From the NCBI GenBank assembly GCA_947453195.1, contig CANGFO010000001.1, positions 62,001 to 126,000 on the forward strand: 64,000 nt of DNA, read 5' to 3'. This DNA is from Flavobacteriaceae bacterium (GTDB lineage Bacteria > Bacteroidota > Bacteroidia > Flavobacteriales > Flavobacteriaceae). The translations under genes were made by a program, and so were the position numbers. The first letter of the stretch is position 1. Every line of letters begins with the position of its first letter. The notes under the pieces were generated by a model. It was not told the DNA's origin, did not search any database, and was given only the letters and a program-made list of their open reading frames with translations. Below, one piece after another: positions 39,673 through 48,670 of this stretch.

Positions 39673-40816
39673 GTGCCTCTTCGTAGTGGTGCTCTTCTGA
39701 AGCAGAACCAAAATATAAAGCTGCCAACATTGTAAAAATATACGCTTGTAACAACGCAACTAATACTTCTAATAATGTTAAAACAAATGAAAGTAAGAAT
39801 GCCAACGGACTTCCAACCATACTATTTGCTTTGTACATTAAAGCAATTAAACTCATTAATACAACGTGACCAGCCAACATATTTGCATACAAACGAATCA
39901 TTAATGAAAACGGTTTAATGATCGTTCCTAACAATTCAATTGGTGCCAAAATAAATTTCATTGGAACGGGAACTCCTGGCATCCAGAAGATGTGTTTCCA
40001 ATAATCTTTTTTTGCAGTAAAGGTAGTAATAAGGTAAGTTAAAAGAGCCAATGCCCCAGTAATCGCTAAGTTTCCTGTAATATTTACCCCTAGTGGTGTT
40101 AATCCAAAAATATTTGAAAACCAAATGAAGAAAAATATAGTTAATAAGAAACTCATGTATTTTTTGTAGTGCTTTTCTCCAATATTAGGAATAGCAATCT
40201 CGTCTCTGATGTATAAAATAATAGGCTCAAAAAATCTACCTGCTCCTTTTGCAATAGAACCATTCTTTTTATATGATTTACCTAATCCAGCAAATAATAA
40301 GAACATTAATAAACTTACAACAAAAATCATAAAAAGACTTTTGGTTATAGATAAGTCAATAGGTTTTTCGTTTTCAATTTGGCCTTTAGCATTTTCTTTT
40401 AAAGTCCCTGCAGCATCTGTTTTGTAGATTTTACCATCGTGGTGGCTAATTTTGTAGAAGTTTCCTCCATCTTCGGCAACCGCTTCACCGTGCTCAAATT
40501 TTGAGGAAGAAAATACATGAACCCCATTATCCCATAGAATAACTGGTAATGGAAAACCAACGTTATGCTCAGCATTTTTTCCATAAGAAAAAATATGAAA
40601 ATCGTGAGAATCTAATAAGTGGTGTTGGATGAACTCTTTTCGTTCTTCATCCTTTTTTTCATCTTCAGATAATGCTTTTATTTCAGGAGTAGCCGCAACT
40701 GCTTCTACCTTTTGTTTTACAGGTGCATTTTCGCTTGAATTCGCATTACTATATAAAGGAAAAAATGCTACTAAAGCGGCAAATAAGAACTGAAGTGGTT
40801 TGTTTAAAAACAACAT
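39668..40816 (-). CDS. atpB: ATP synthase F0 a subunit with long N-terminal extension
   Basis: a-subunit signature PFSLMIRLYANMLAGHVVLMSLI; signal-like N-terminus plus about 140-aa extension. Confidence 0.97.
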   Translation of the reverse strand: MLFLNKPLQFLFAALVAFFPLYSNANSSENAPVKQKVEAVAATPEIKALSEDEKKDEERKEFIQHHLLDSHDFHIFSYGKNAEHNVGFPLPVILWDNGVHVFSSSKFEHGEAVAEDGGNFYKISHHDGKIYKTDAAGTLKENAKGQIENEKPIDLSITKSLFMIFVVSLLMFLLFAGLGKSYKKNGSIAKGAGRFFEPIILYIRDEIAIPNIGEKHYKKYMSFLLTIFFFIWFSNIFGLTPLGVNITGNLAITGALALLTYLITTFTAKKDYWKHIFWMPGVPVPMKFILAPIELLGTIIKPFSLMIRLYANMLAGHVVLMSLIALMYKANSMVGSPLAFLLSFVLTLLEVLVALLQAYIFTMLAALYFGSASEEHHYEEAH

Positions 40817-40931
40817 ATTTGATAATTTCTTTAATTTATTTTCTCAAATTTGGTGCAAAAGTACAATTTTAATTAATATTAAAAAGTATAACTTTTATTT
40901 TTTTTGAGAAAAGTAGGTGTGTTTTTCTGTT

Positions 40932-41330
40932 TTATTGCTTTTTGTTTAACATTCTAATAGTTACAACCGTTTCTATTGTTAAAAACTCAGCAAATATTAA
41001 AAAGAAATTTGATTTTTCGGGGGTGATTAATTCACTCGTTTCTTGTAAAATGGGATGTAATAAAATATAAGCCAATCCCATTTTTATACTTGTTACTAAT
41101 AAGTAGGTTTGTCCAACGCTATCAATGTTTTTTTCCTTCATCTTTATTAATATAAATAATATGATTAGGGAACAGGAATAAAAAAACAAATACAATAATG
41201 GAGTAGCATATCTAAAACGATCCGTTATTATGGAATCATACTTTACATAAATGAAAGATTCATGTAAAACAAATACAATTATTACAAGTAATAACGATTC
41301 AAGTAAAGGCGTGTATTTACTGTTCTTCAT
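40932..41330 (-). CDS. Small membrane protein in AtpI-like position
   Basis: Four predicted TM segments; overlaps upstream AtpZ-like gene by 14 nt. Confidence 0.75.
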   Translation of the reverse strand: MKNSKYTPLLESLLLVIIVFVLHESFIYVKYDSIITDRFRYATPLLYLFFYSCSLIILFILIKMKEKNIDSVGQTYLLVTSIKMGLAYILLHPILQETSELITPEKSNFFLIFAEFLTIETVVTIRMLNKKQ

Positions 41331-41559
41331 TATTATCCATTTTATTGATTTCTTTTAGCTGTCGGTTGATGTTGTAAAAAGCAAGTGCCACTCCAATAAG
41401 AGTTAATGCTTTTACAAATAAGGTGTTGGGATTCGGGTATTTTTCATCCAACCAAGTTCCGAGTTTTGAAAACAAAAAAATTACTACCCCCATTTGAATG
41501 GGAATATTAATTAATGCCAACCATTTATTAGGCTTTTTTTTCGGTGACTGGGGATTCAT
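41317..41559 (-). CDS. AtpZ/AtpI-family protein
   Basis: Two-TM protein (IPIQMGVVIFLFSKLGTWLDEKYPNPN), located before atpB. Confidence 0.82.
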   Translation of the reverse strand: MNPQSPKKKPNKWLALINIPIQMGVVIFLFSKLGTWLDEKYPNPNTLFVKALTLIGVALAFYNINRQLKEINKMDNNEEQ

Positions 41560-41932
41560 TTGTCAAGTGGGATTTAGAATTTGGATTCATAATGCAACTC
41601 GCACTAAAGTCGGCGCCGGGTTCTACAGAAAGTTTTCCGCAAACCACTTCCCCTTGCACACTCGATTTTAATTTAATATTTAGCAACTCCGAAACTTGAA
41701 TTTTGCCTTTATACTTTCCTTCAATGTCGCAGTTTTTACATATTACATCTCCGGTTACGCTTCCCGCAGGGCCAATAACCAACTTCCCTTTGGATTCAAA
41801 GTTTCCTATTAAATGCCCGTCTAATCTAAAATCTGCAGGAGAAACAATATCTCCTTTTATTGTAGTGCCCTCTACAATTCGGTTGGTTTTACCCAATAAA
41901 TCGGTATAGGATTTCGTTTTTTTATCAAACAT
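41528..41932 (-). CDS. Bactofilin family (polymer-forming cytoskeletal) protein
   Basis: NRIVEGTTIKGDIVSPADFRLDGHLIGNFESKGKLVIGPAGSVTGDVICKNCDIEGKYKGKI. Confidence 0.94.
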   Translation of the reverse strand: MFDKKTKSYTDLLGKTNRIVEGTTIKGDIVSPADFRLDGHLIGNFESKGKLVIGPAGSVTGDVICKNCDIEGKYKGKIQVSELLNIKLKSSVQGEVVCGKLSVEPGADFSASCIMNPNSKSHLTNESPVTEKKA

Positions 41933-41934
41933 AA

Positions 41935-44766
41935 TTATGGTTTTTTAGGGAAACCCGGATTAGCTGATTTTGGGGTTGCATTATCTAAATTGCTATCCGT
42001 TGGATCTAAATCCATTGGAGGAGCGCTCGCGCTATTTTGCTTTCCTTTAAAAGCAGGTGCCTGCATATTATTATTCGGATCTTGTCCTTGTTCATTAGGT
42101 TTCACAGCTTCTGGTTTTTTCCCTGCTGTTTTAGTCTCTGGAATAACAATATTTCTTTGAATTGGCACAATTGGTTTGTTTAACCAATCTCCAGCAATGT
42201 AATCATTACTATTTTTTTTCACCTGAACCACTTTGTAATTTTCACTTGAAATAACAATAGCAGGATCCGTTATTTTGTAATCTTTATATTCTTTCAATAC
42301 GTGCGCAATACCTGAAGCACTTTCGGCAGATTTAATCCCGTGAATAACCAAGAAATTACTTTCTAAAGTGTATATATCTGTTGAAACGGTTAGTTTTTCG
42401 ATGGTTCTTTCTTTAGCAAATTTGGTGATTTTATCTAAAAGATCTTTGGTGCTTTTTGCAGATAAATCGTCTGCTTTGTATAAAATATTCCATGATAATG
42501 GAAATTCTGAATTAAAAGATAATGATTCTAAATACGGAATTTTGGTTGCAATATAAACCTCGGTGTTTTTTCCTTCCTCACTATTTGGATAGGTCAGCGC
42601 AACATAATTTAATGCTTTTTTAAATTCGGCAACTCCTTTAAGTTTTCCAACAACATTCGCTTTTAGCAATTCAAATTTAGGCAACATATCTTCCCCCGTG
42701 AATTGATCAATAGCTTGTTCTAATTTAGGAAGAATTTCTCGGTATTTTTCTTTTTCAAAATCTCTGAATAATTCATTGTAGGCCACTTCGGGAGTGGAGC
42801 TTGCTAAAGTTCCTCCGCCAGAATTACTCAATATTTGTGCATAACGAGAATCTGGAAATTGCGCAATTATTTTAGACTTCATAGCCAGCGCTTTTTCTTT
42901 ATCAATAATCTCATATACTTTATAAAGAGTATACATTGATGGCAATACTAAACGCTCTTCGGGCTTGTTGTCTAACAATTTTTCTAGCTTGTCTGCAGCT
43001 CTTGGATACTCTTTAAATTTTTCTTTGTAAATCACTCCCAATTGGTAGTAAGCAAAATTTCGTTCTTTAGCAATACTGTCTAAAATCTTTGATGAAGAAG
43101 GGATTTGCTTGATGTAATAATTTACAGAATATTTTTCGTTTACCTCTTTTGATGGATTGTCGGCATCAGCCTGTGCCTCTTTATTGTCTTCCGGATTTTT
43201 ATCGTCTTTTATCGCTTCTTTTGCCAATCTCCAATTTAACACATGCGCTCTATCTCCCCATTTTTTCTTGAATTCTACCATTCCGAAAGAAACGGTTGAT
43301 GGATTGTAAAAGTAAAATGTACTTCCTGAACCTGGGTTTAAAGAAACCGGAGTGATTGCTTTAGTTGTAGCCGACTTAGAAGCCGAAGCATTATCTGAGT
43401 TAGCAGCATCTTTAGCTTTAGAATCTTTAAGTTTTGCTTCTACAGCTGCTGCTGTTTTAGCATCTTCTTTCTTCAAAGCATCAATATATTCTTTGTAATA
43501 TTTTTCCTTACCCTCTTTAGATAATGATGCTATTTTTAAAATACTATCATTTCGTTGTGCAATTCCTTCAAACTTAATTACGTCCTCTAGATTTTCTCTT
43601 TTCTTGGTAATCAATTTAAACTCTCTCGTTTTAGAATTTAAAACGGTAAGCGTACTATCAAAATATTTTCCTGCCAAGACATATTTCGCTTTATTGAAAT
43701 AAATATCCGCAAGATTTCTATAATTAGAAGCTACTAAATAGCTGTCGTTTGATCTTTTTTTAATGGATTTATTATAATAAACTATTGCCTCTTTAGGTTT
43801 ATTTTGTTTGTCATAAAACAAAGCCATTTGGTGATTTAACACATCTAAAAACGGACGGTTTTCTCTATCTTTAAGCAATAATCTGTATTTTTCTAAAAAG
43901 GCAATGGTGTCTCCTTTTTTATAATCAAACTGAGCAGCTTGGTGTGCGTGCGCCTGAATTACATATTGACGAGCTGATTTTCGATTCATATCAATCACCT
44001 CTTGAAATTTGGCGTAAGCACTATCCTTATGTCCTAAACGCTCATAAATTTGTGCTTCAATAAATCGGTAGCGTGCTTTTTCTTCGTTAGATTTAGTGAA
44101 ATCTGTAGCAATTTTAAGCTTTGCTAATGCGTTTTTATTTTCTTCCAAATTTAAATACGCTTGCGCTAATGCGGCGTTGGCATCTGCAAAAATTTGATCT
44201 TTAAATTTTATTTCGCCTAATAATTTTTTAAGATTTACAACCGCCGTGGCATCATTATCCATGCGCATGTTGGTTTTTTCTCTCCAAATTTTAACTTCTT
44301 GAATTCGACTACTTGTAGGGTATTTATACAAAACATAATTGAAAGCTTCCAAAGCGGGAACAAACCGTTGGTCGTAATACCTTGTTTTTCCTAACAATAA
44401 ATGCGCCTCGTCCATTTGTGGATTTTTTTCAGAGCCGTCAATATTCATCGAATGCTTTTGAATGGCTTTGGTTGCTTTGGTTTCCGCTTTTTCAAAATTT
44501 TGGTTTTTGGTTTGCCCTGGCAGCATCTGCTCTTCAGAAGCCTGCATACGCTCTACCGGAAGGATGGCCCAAAAATTATCGTTATACTGAGATTTAAGGT
44601 CAATAATTCCTTTATCTAGGGCTAAATTACCATTGTAAAGCACATTATCTCGAGTAGTTAAGGCGTGATAATTTCTAGAAATAAAGGTGTTCCTTTTTGT
44701 AGAACAAGCTACAAAAATTAAGACTGCTGCGGTAAGGAAAGTATATTTTAAAGTACTCGTTTTCAA
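41935..44766 (-). CDS. sprE: TPR lipoprotein of the SprE/PorW family (T9SS / gliding)
   Basis: Lipobox LIFVAC; long TPR protein; position upstream of bactofilin and atp genes. Confidence 0.87.
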   Translation of the reverse strand: MKTSTLKYTFLTAAVLIFVACSTKRNTFISRNYHALTTRDNVLYNGNLALDKGIIDLKSQYNDNFWAILPVERMQASEEQMLPGQTKNQNFEKAETKATKAIQKHSMNIDGSEKNPQMDEAHLLLGKTRYYDQRFVPALEAFNYVLYKYPTSSRIQEVKIWREKTNMRMDNDATAVVNLKKLLGEIKFKDQIFADANAALAQAYLNLEENKNALAKLKIATDFTKSNEEKARYRFIEAQIYERLGHKDSAYAKFQEVIDMNRKSARQYVIQAHAHQAAQFDYKKGDTIAFLEKYRLLLKDRENRPFLDVLNHQMALFYDKQNKPKEAIVYYNKSIKKRSNDSYLVASNYRNLADIYFNKAKYVLAGKYFDSTLTVLNSKTREFKLITKKRENLEDVIKFEGIAQRNDSILKIASLSKEGKEKYYKEYIDALKKEDAKTAAAVEAKLKDSKAKDAANSDNASASKSATTKAITPVSLNPGSGSTFYFYNPSTVSFGMVEFKKKWGDRAHVLNWRLAKEAIKDDKNPEDNKEAQADADNPSKEVNEKYSVNYYIKQIPSSSKILDSIAKERNFAYYQLGVIYKEKFKEYPRAADKLEKLLDNKPEERLVLPSMYTLYKVYEIIDKEKALAMKSKIIAQFPDSRYAQILSNSGGGTLASSTPEVAYNELFRDFEKEKYREILPKLEQAIDQFTGEDMLPKFELLKANVVGKLKGVAEFKKALNYVALTYPNSEEGKNTEVYIATKIPYLESLSFNSEFPLSWNILYKADDLSAKSTKDLLDKITKFAKERTIEKLTVSTDIYTLESNFLVIHGIKSAESASGIAHVLKEYKDYKITDPAIVISSENYKVVQVKKNSNDYIAGDWLNKPIVPIQRNIVIPETKTAGKKPEAVKPNEQGQDPNNNMQAPAFKGKQNSASAPPMDLDPTDSNLDNATPKSANPGFPKKP

Positions 44767-44908
44767 ATTAAAATCGTTTTATAACTAACTAATAAAAGTT
44801 AGTTTTAGTATAACTAACTGGTAAAAGTACGCTTCTTTTTGAAACTTTAAAAAAATAAGCCGGTTTTTTAAATAAGAAATCTACAAAACACTCTAAATTC
44901 ATTACTAA

Positions 44909-45598
44909 TTACGAAACCAAATCATACTCGGGATAGGTTTGTTTTAGGTATTCGGTGGCTTTGGAGGGAATAATAAAAAAAATGATGTATTCAATAATTA
45001 CCATTGAAACCATAAAAAAACTCATAAAAAATAACATAATTAGATTGGAATGATTTTCAAACTGTAAAAATAACTGAAAAGGCAAATAACTCATTCCCGC
45101 CATCGAGCTGTATCCATAAATAATATCTTTCAATAGCCATTTCTTTCCCTCTATTTTTGCTGTTTTTTTTCTTTTACTATTCATTCGAATTAATCCAACC
45201 CAAAAGGAAATTAAAATCATAAAAGTAAGTATTTCAGCAACTTCATGAGAAATAGTAATAGATTTCAGTAATTGAAACACGAGAAAAATCGATACTAGCG
45301 TTCCTATAATTTGGGGTAATCTAAAAAAAGCTTTAAAATGCTGCCACACTAATTTATTGTATTTTTTATTCATGGCTTTTTGACGTTGTTCTACCACATC
45401 CATAAAACCAAATATTCCAAATTTTTTGAACTCCATTTGTAAAGCTTCCTCAAAAGTTCGTTTTGGATTTTCTGTGCATTGTTCTTCAATAGAATTAGCT
45501 AAATGATCTACCAATTCCGTTTGCAAATCGTAATATTCAACATAATGTTGTTGTGTGAAAGTGTAAAGTTTTTGGATTTGGTCGGCTGATAATTTCAT
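44909..45598 (-). CDS. Membrane protein, paralogue 1 of PadR cassette (HAAS-like N-terminus)
   Basis: MKLSADQIQKL...YYDLQTELVDHLANSIEE then TM segments. Confidence 0.82.
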   Translation of the reverse strand: MKLSADQIQKLYTFTQQHYVEYYDLQTELVDHLANSIEEQCTENPKRTFEEALQMEFKKFGIFGFMDVVEQRQKAMNKKYNKLVWQHFKAFFRLPQIIGTLVSIFLVFQLLKSITISHEVAEILTFMILISFWVGLIRMNSKRKKTAKIEGKKWLLKDIIYGYSSMAGMSYLPFQLFLQFENHSNLIMLFFMSFFMVSMVIIEYIIFFIIPSKATEYLKQTYPEYDLVS

Positions 45599-45600
45599 AT

Positions 45601-46284
45601 TCAAAAATAGAGTTTGTGTTTTTTAAGTGTTTTAAAGTGTTTTACCACGAGATTCATACCTAGTATTGTGTAGGAAAATAATGTCATATAGCAAGTATTG
45701 CCAATAGCAACAATAAAAACAGACATATTCGGTCTATAAAAATGAATATGCATTTCTCCAAAACTGATCATGAGTAAAAAAATCACCATTGACCAACCCC
45801 TTCTTATAAATAATCGACTATAAGTGGTTTTCCTTTTAGAGTTTAATACCACAAAATATAAGGTAAGTGTTGATAAACTACAAAATATAAAAAATGCTTG
45901 AATTAAATTATCCGAAATTCTAATTATCTTTTCTCCATGATAAATTTGGTAGAATCCTGTTAGAATAATACTCGCAATAACCGCAGAAAAGTAGGTGCTT
46001 TTTGCAAGATCTTGAGTGTTTGATACACATTTATCAATTATTATTTTTGGTGCGTGAAAAAAATTTCCAAGCCAAAATGGAGCACTGGTTGTTCTTAAAA
46101 TATTTCGTCTTTCATAAAAAGAGTTCTTAAGAGCTAAATCAAAATCTACGCCTTCATCTTCAATTTTATCTTCAATTTCCGAAGCAATATGGTCTATCAA
46201 TTCTAATTTTATGTCGACATAAACTACTCCCTTCAATACTAAATTTTCGTCTATTTTTGCTATTTGTTCTTTGGATAATTTCAT
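45601..46284 (-). CDS. Membrane protein, paralogue 2 of PadR cassette
   Basis: MKLSKEQIAKIDENL...YVDIKLELIDHIASEIED then TM segments. Confidence 0.82.
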   Translation of the reverse strand: MKLSKEQIAKIDENLVLKGVVYVDIKLELIDHIASEIEDKIEDEGVDFDLALKNSFYERRNILRTTSAPFWLGNFFHAPKIIIDKCVSNTQDLAKSTYFSAVIASIILTGFYQIYHGEKIIRISDNLIQAFFIFCSLSTLTLYFVVLNSKRKTTYSRLFIRRGWSMVIFLLMISFGEMHIHFYRPNMSVFIVAIGNTCYMTLFSYTILGMNLVVKHFKTLKKHKLYF

Positions 46285-46285
46285 A

Positions 46286-46915
46286 TTATACAATATTTAA
46301 ACGCTTCTTAAATTGCATGTGTTTTATATAACTATAAATTGCAATTGGAAAATAAGCAATAATCGTTGAATTCCAAAATAAACCCATTGGATAGGCTGCA
46401 GGAACAACGTAAGAAGCAACTCCAAAAAATAAAAAGAATGTAGCCATTTTATAAATTCGACTAAACTCATAAGAATAACTTGTTTCCTGTTTATTTATTG
46501 AAATAAAATAGCGTAAAATAAATAAAGATAAAAATAAAATAGCGCCGATGTAGAACATTGTACCTTTAGTATTTGCTGTTTCAAACTCTTTAAAATATAA
46601 AACTGAAAGACCAAGAATTATAGGAAGTGTTATGGAACTATAAATAATGTAACGCTTTTTAATTGCATTTAAAACCACAACTGAAAAACCTCTTTTATTA
46701 CTAATCCAAATACTATGCTTTAAAACCAAACTAGTTTCCCACGCTTTCAAAACTATTGTCACCGCTTCTTCAAAAGTGTTATTTTGATTTTTACACAAAT
46801 CTTCTATTTGGGTCGCAAAGTGATCTTTTATTTCAAGTTTAAAATCTAAAAAATCTAAGCCTCGATTTTCTAAAATTTCATCAATTTTTGCTATTTGTAT
46901 TTTAGATAATTTCAT
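46286..46915 (-). CDS. Membrane protein, paralogue 3 of PadR cassette
   Basis: MKLSKIQIAKIDEIL...FLDFKLEIKDHFATQIED then TM segments. Confidence 0.82.
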   Translation of the reverse strand: MKLSKIQIAKIDEILENRGLDFLDFKLEIKDHFATQIEDLCKNQNNTFEEAVTIVLKAWETSLVLKHSIWISNKRGFSVVVLNAIKKRYIIYSSITLPIILGLSVLYFKEFETANTKGTMFYIGAILFLSLFILRYFISINKQETSYSYEFSRIYKMATFFLFFGVASYVVPAAYPMGLFWNSTIIAYFPIAIYSYIKHMQFKKRLNIV

Positions 46916-46917
46916 AA

Positions 46918-47490
46918 TTAATTTTCTTCTTTGGGTAAATCATTTAATGTTTTTATATACTTGCCATGCTCAAAAAAGAAAAGATTTCCTAACCATTCTT
47001 TATCTTTAAATGGTTTATCTCTTAATTCATTATGAAAATATTGGGTATAAACCGATCTAAAACTTTTTTTATAATAATCCCCATCTATAGCAAAAAGCGG
47101 CGAAGTAAAATTTTGGCTTAACGTTCTGTCTAAATTAGCAAAACCATTCATTACCAAAAACAACTTATAATGGTGTTTTTGGGCATACTTCTCATACACT
47201 TTGAGTGGTCTACAAAATTCCGAAGAGCAGCCATTGGTAAACTCATATACCATTGCAGCATCATATTTTAACAATTCTTCTTTTAATTGCAACGCATTGA
47301 TTTTATAAATAGTGTCTTTACTCAGATTTTCAAAATTTTTAAGGGCAATGATTTTAGATTTTTCTATTGGAGTAAGTTTACCATAATCATTAGTAAGTCC
47401 GTTAATTTTACACGAAGTTAGTATTGACAGTAGTAATGATACTAATAGGTATACTAAGCAATTTGGTCTGTTGTTATTTTTCATTTTCAA
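46918..47490 (-). CDS. Lipoprotein, possibly thioredoxin-like
   Basis: Lipobox SILTSC; AAMVYEFTNGCSSEFCRPL region; overlaps PadR gene end by 4 nt. Confidence 0.75.
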   Translation of the reverse strand: MKMKNNNRPNCLVYLLVSLLLSILTSCKINGLTNDYGKLTPIEKSKIIALKNFENLSKDTIYKINALQLKEELLKYDAAMVYEFTNGCSSEFCRPLKVYEKYAQKHHYKLFLVMNGFANLDRTLSQNFTSPLFAIDGDYYKKSFRSVYTQYFHNELRDKPFKDKEWLGNLFFFEHGKYIKTLNDLPKEEN

Positions 47491-47822
47491 TATTCTAATT
47501 TTGGATTTACTAAACTTTGCATGTTTCTAATAAAATCTTCCAATTCAGCCAATCGGTTAATGGTTTCTTTGCTTCCTTTTTCGGTAAGTTTATAGTATTT
47601 TCGTAATCTATTGTCTACATTTTCAACCTCCACTTCTAGAACTCCTTCGGCTTCCAATTTATGCAAAGCGGGATACAAAGCACCTTCGGTTATTTTCAAT
47701 TCCCCACTAGTAATTTCCTTTACCTTCTGGGTAATTTCATAACCATACATCCTACCGTTTTCCTCCAAAAGTTTCATCACTATGGTATTCAAACTACCTT
47801 TATATAATTGCGAATTTTTCAT
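47487..47822 (-). CDS. PadR-family transcriptional regulator
   Basis: KLLEENGRMYGYEITQKVKEITSGELKITEGALYPALHKLEAEGVLEVE; ATG at 47822 preferred over GTG at 47843. Confidence 0.95.
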   Translation of the reverse strand: MKNSQLYKGSLNTIVMKLLEENGRMYGYEITQKVKEITSGELKITEGALYPALHKLEAEGVLEVEVENVDNRLRKYYKLTEKGSKETINRLAELEDFIRNMQSLVNPKLEY

Positions 47823-47830
47823 CTTTTTGT

Positions 47831-47856
47831 TATTTTGAGACACGAAGCACTCTCTT
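47831..47856. repeat. Decayed REP-like sequence, family A, in PadR 5' leader (TTTTGAGACACGAAGCACTCTC)
   Basis: Aligns with TTGCGAGAAACGAAGCAATCTC at 34114-34135. Confidence 0.45.
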
Positions 47857-47866
47857 AATTAAGGTA

Positions 47867-47909
47867 CAAATATACATAAGTTTTTTATATACATAAAATT
47901 CTTATGTAT
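47867..47909 (-). promoter_or_regulatory. PadR gene promoter with three TTATGTAT-type repeats
   Basis: - strand -7 TATATTTG (47867-47874); repeats ATACATAAG 47872-47880, ATACATAAA 47889-47897, inverted CTTATGTAT 47901-47909. Confidence 0.65.
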
Positions 47910-47926
47910 TATTTATAAAAAAATAA

Positions 47927-47957
47927 TTGGAAATGTGAAAAATGTAAAGTAAATTTG
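47927..47957 (+). promoter_or_regulatory. Candidate promoter: -33 TTG and -7 TAAATTTG
   Basis: TTG 47927-47929, TAAATTTG 47950-47957, 20-nt spacer. Confidence 0.5.
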
Positions 47958-47985
47958 TCATTATGTAAACTTAACTTATTAAAAA

Positions 47986-48399
47986 ATGAAAAATATAGAA
48001 GCTAAAGGCGTAGGGTTTCCAAACTATTTCAAAAAAATTGGTGTTATTTTATTTGTTTTAGTGATTGTTGTAATGCTTATTATAAAAGGATTACATTATA
48101 ATTTTAATACAACCCAAAAAGGAAATATTAAAATTGTAGGAATGAGTTTATTAAATATAGGATTATGCTTTATAGCATTTGCAAAAGAAAAAATAGACGA
48201 TGAAATGATGGTTCATCTTAAATTAAAATCCATCTATGGAGCATTAATTTTTGGAATTGTTTATACTTTAATTTCACCTCTAATTGATATAGCATTTAAT
48301 GATGCCGTTCAACTAATATCGGCACAACAACTGGTTACCCTTATGCTATTTTCTCATATTGGAACTTATTTTTTTCTAAAACGAAATGAAAATAAATGA
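47986..48399 (+). CDS. Small multi-TM membrane protein
   Basis: About four TM segments; ATGA overlap with following HTH gene. Confidence 0.78.
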   Translation: MKNIEAKGVGFPNYFKKIGVILFVLVIVVMLIIKGLHYNFNTTQKGNIKIVGMSLLNIGLCFIAFAKEKIDDEMMVHLKLKSIYGALIFGIVYTLISPLIDIAFNDAVQLISAQQLVTLMLFSHIGTYFFLKRNENK

Positions 48400-48599
48400 A
48401 AAATACTCTAAAAGTAGAAAGAGCGAAACTTAATTTTACGCAACAAGATTTAGCAGATAAAGTATTTGTTTCTAGACAAACCATTAACTCTATAGAAACG
48501 GAAAGATATATACCTTCAACCGTTCTTGCCTTAAAAATTTCGAAAGTGTTTGCTATTAGCGTTAACGAAATATTTATACTAGAGGAACATGAAAAATAA
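48396..48599 (+). CDS. Xre/Cro-CI-type HTH regulator
   Basis: RAKLNFTQQDLADKVFVSRQTINSIETERYIPSTVLALKISKVFAISVNEIF. Confidence 0.94.
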   Translation: MKNTLKVERAKLNFTQQDLADKVFVSRQTINSIETERYIPSTVLALKISKVFAISVNEIFILEEHEK

Positions 48600-48646
48600 G
48601 AGATCATAAAGAAACCTAAACTCTAAAGTAAAATAATATTCTTTGC

Positions 48647-48654
48647 TATCTTTG
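48647..48654 (+). promoter_or_regulatory. Candidate -7 box (TATCTTTG) for reductase gene
   Basis: Matches TAnnTTTG, 16 nt before ATG. Confidence 0.45.
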
Positions 48655-48670
48655 TAAAAAATAAAATCCA

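Noticed and set aside
47986-48599. Small membrane protein + Xre regulator as a toxin-antitoxin system
   Set aside because: Gene order and ATGA overlap fit, but the 4-TM protein looks like a common regulator-linked membrane protein; nothing specific supports toxicity
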